Below are positions 5,205-6,509 of a DNA stretch of 6,509 bases, piece by piece. Each line of letters starts with the position of its first letter. Within the stretch, counting starts at the first letter, position 1. Made by a program: the position numbers and the translations under genes. Where the stretch lies: the NCBI GenBank assembly GCA_002729295.1, contig PBTU01000041.1, positions 1-6,509 of the forward strand, written 5' to 3'. This DNA comes from Verrucomicrobiales bacterium (GTDB lineage Bacteria > Verrucomicrobiota > Verrucomicrobiia > Verrucomicrobiales > Akkermansiaceae). Under the pieces are notes generated by a model that saw nothing but the letters and a program-made list of their open reading frames with translations, did not search any database and was not told the DNA's origin.

Positions 5205-6509
5205 TTACTCGGCCTGAATCTCCACACTCGCACTGTGGGAGGCGAACTCCGGGGCATACATGCATCGCACTTCTGCGATTCCGGTTTGGTATTCCCCCGC
5301 ATGTTGCACCCGCACGCTCGTTTCGAAGACATGCGTGCCCGGCGGCAGTCGATCGATGAAGAAGTGGCTCGCGGTGTCACGGGTCACTTCATAGTAACCA
5401 AAGCCATCCTGCCAACGATACCCGCTCAAGACATTGGTCGGCTCGGTTCCGCTACCTCGCAGGTCCTTCAGATGCACAAATTCCATCGCGCGGTCGTTTT
5501 TCAAAATCACCCGCGTCACCAACTCATCGCCGACATTAACGGCGCCGTTCAGAGGCATCAGCACCGGACCTTTATCGGTATTCTTCCGCACAAATAATTT
5601 CTTCTCCAGCCTCAGTTGCTGGCCTTCGGCCTTCGTCACCTTCGCCATATCTTCGAGATACTGCCAATGCACGCTGGCCCAACTCACGCCCTCATCGCTC
5701 TTGGTTAACTCGATCTTTCCGAGCTCCGGCTTCACGGCAGCCTCGACAAAGCGGCTCTCATAAAATCCCGTTCCTGCTTCGACCTTCTCCGGCTTCACCT
5801 CTGCTCCACCGAGCGAGATTTTCAGAAGAGCATCCGACCCAAAGAGATTCCGGCCGCCCATCAACAAGGAATAGACTGCGTCCGCCGTCGCCTTGGTCGT
5901 CTTCCAATCACCGACCTGCTTCTGCTTGATCAACCAAACCTGGCAATCATCAACCGCCTTAGCATCCTGATCTATATCCCGAAACGCCTCGATCATCATC
6001 GCCTGCGTTTCAATCGGTGCCTGCCACCACCACCAACCTTCTCCCTCGCTGTCCTTCCAGAACATCCCCTGCTCTTCGGTAACTTTTGCGTTTTCCTTAA
6101 AGGAGCGCGTCACCAATTTGGGAACATCCTTCTCACCAAGACGATGCAGGGCCAAGGCCACATGCGCACGCGACATCCGGCTGGATAAGCTCGCCCAATC
6201 CTTCCTGGCCTGACCAACAAAGTAGTCGAATGCCACCTTATCCCGCTGACTCAACTTCTTGTCCTTCAGGAAAAAGGTCCGCGTGTAGAGATAATGCGCT
6301 ATCCACGAACTAAGATTATTCCGATCGAGATTCCCGCTCGTTCGCAAACGCTCATACCTTCTGGTCACGGCGGCATCCAGTGCCGGCAGGGCCTTCATCG
6401 CTGGCGTGATGTCGGTCTCGACACCGAGCGACCGCAAACGCCCGAATCCCGTTGTCACATAGAGCGAAATATACTCACTTCCATGCCCTCCCGGGAACCA
6501 CGGCCACAA
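5205..6509 (-). CDS. Alpha-2-macroglobulin family protein (C-terminal part, 5' end outside window)
   Basis: C-terminal 434 residues of a large bacterial alpha-2-macroglobulin-like protein. The frame is still open at the right edge, and the TTG at 6507-6509 is an internal Leu codon, not a start. Residues 2-14 (WPWFPGGHGSEYI) belong to the alpha/alpha-toroid thioester-domain region. Repeated helices follow, then EGWWWWQAPIETQAMMIEAF (157-176) and WLIKQKQVGDWKTTKATADAVYSLL (192-216), all typical of this bacterial subfamily. A beta-rich section runs through about 230-330. The end is the C-terminal macroglobulin domain, with LKDLRGSGTEPTNVLSGYRW (348-367), GYYEVTRDTASHFFIDRLPPGTHVFE (371-396) and RCMYAPEFASHS (415-426). 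Family members are periplasmic or lipid-anchored and are thought to trap or inhibit attacking proteases. Whether this protein has the thioester C-x-E-Q motif, bait region or lipobox cannot be seen because those lie upstream. It has no evident functional link to the glycan genes, but the 6-bp convergent spacing to the DUF1080 gene is notable. Confidence 0.92.
   Translation of the reverse strand: MWPWFPGGHGSEYISLYVTTGFGRLRSLGVETDITPAMKALPALDAAVTRRYERLRTSGNLDRNNLSSWIAHYLYTRTFFLKDKKLSQRDKVAFDYFVGQARKDWASLSSRMSRAHVALALHRLGEKDVPKLVTRSFKENAKVTEEQGMFWKDSEGEGWWWWQAPIETQAMMIEAFRDIDQDAKAVDDCQVWLIKQKQVGDWKTTKATADAVYSLLMGGRNLFGSDALLKISLGGAEVKPEKVEAGTGFYESRFVEAAVKPELGKIELTKSDEGVSWASVHWQYLEDMAKVTKAEGQQLRLEKKLFVRKNTDKGPVLMPLNGAVNVGDELVTRVILKNDRAMEFVHLKDLRGSGTEPTNVLSGYRWQDGFGYYEVTRDTASHFFIDRLPPGTHVFETSVRVQHAGEYQTGIAEVRCMYAPEFASHSASVEIQAE

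Noticed and set aside
5235..5763. Plus-strand ORFs of 120 and 109 residues within the macroglobulin gene
   Set aside because: The opposite strand encodes highly conserved macroglobulin motifs through this span, so these are shadows.
1..6509. CRISPR array, insertion sequence, tRNA/rRNA, integrase or phage gene
   Set aside because: Reading both strands showed no regularly spaced repeats, transposase or integrase motifs, terminal inverted repeats or tRNA-like cloverleaf. The window is fully accounted for by metabolic and envelope genes.

Overview
The window looks like a chromosomal segment from a Gram-negative PVC-group bacterium, most likely Verrucomicrobiota, with Planctomycetota as the main alternative. 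The argument is gene content: two different sulfatases, two exported DUF1080 (3-keto-disaccharide hydrolase-type) proteins, a Tat-exported hydroxypyruvate-isomerase-like TIM barrel, and a large alpha-2-macroglobulin-family protein with the WPWFPGG and WWWWQAP signatures. Most codons end in C or G, and no start shows a strong Shine-Dalgarno sequence. Taxonomy is inferred from family content only; there is no rRNA or phylogenetic marker in the window.

Layout. (1) Positions 1-1026, plus strand: C-terminal 341 residues of an iduronate-2-sulfatase-like sulfatase whose N-terminus, including the catalytic Cys/formylglycine site, lies off the left edge. (2) Positions 1027-1100: a 74-bp convergent gap holding a strong GC-rich hairpin, a plausible bidirectional terminator. 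(3) Positions 4315 down to 1101, minus strand: a tight three-gene operon in the order DUF1080 protein, then Tat-exported TIM-barrel sugar isomerase/epimerase, then Sec-exported sulfatase. The intergenic gaps are 21 and 8 bp. (4) Positions 4316-4607: a 292-bp divergent intergenic region, with no convincing gene, that should carry the operon promoter and that of the next gene. (5) Positions 4608-5198, plus strand: a second, shorter DUF1080 protein, complete. (6) Positions 5205-6509, minus strand: C-terminal 434 residues of an alpha-2-macroglobulin-like protein whose N-terminus is off the right edge.

How they could work together. The operon and its flanking genes look like an envelope-located module for a sulfated carbohydrate. 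Sulfatases would remove sulfate esters. A DUF1080 protein would cleave an oxidised (3-keto) glycoside, and the exported TIM barrel would isomerise or epimerise the keto-sugar released. This combination is recurrent in marine and gut PVC/Bacteroidota glycan degraders, but the substrate cannot be read from the sequence. A sugar 3-dehydrogenase (Gfo/Idh/MocA type), which such a pathway needs, is not in the window. The macroglobulin gene is probably an unrelated neighbour with an envelope-defence role.
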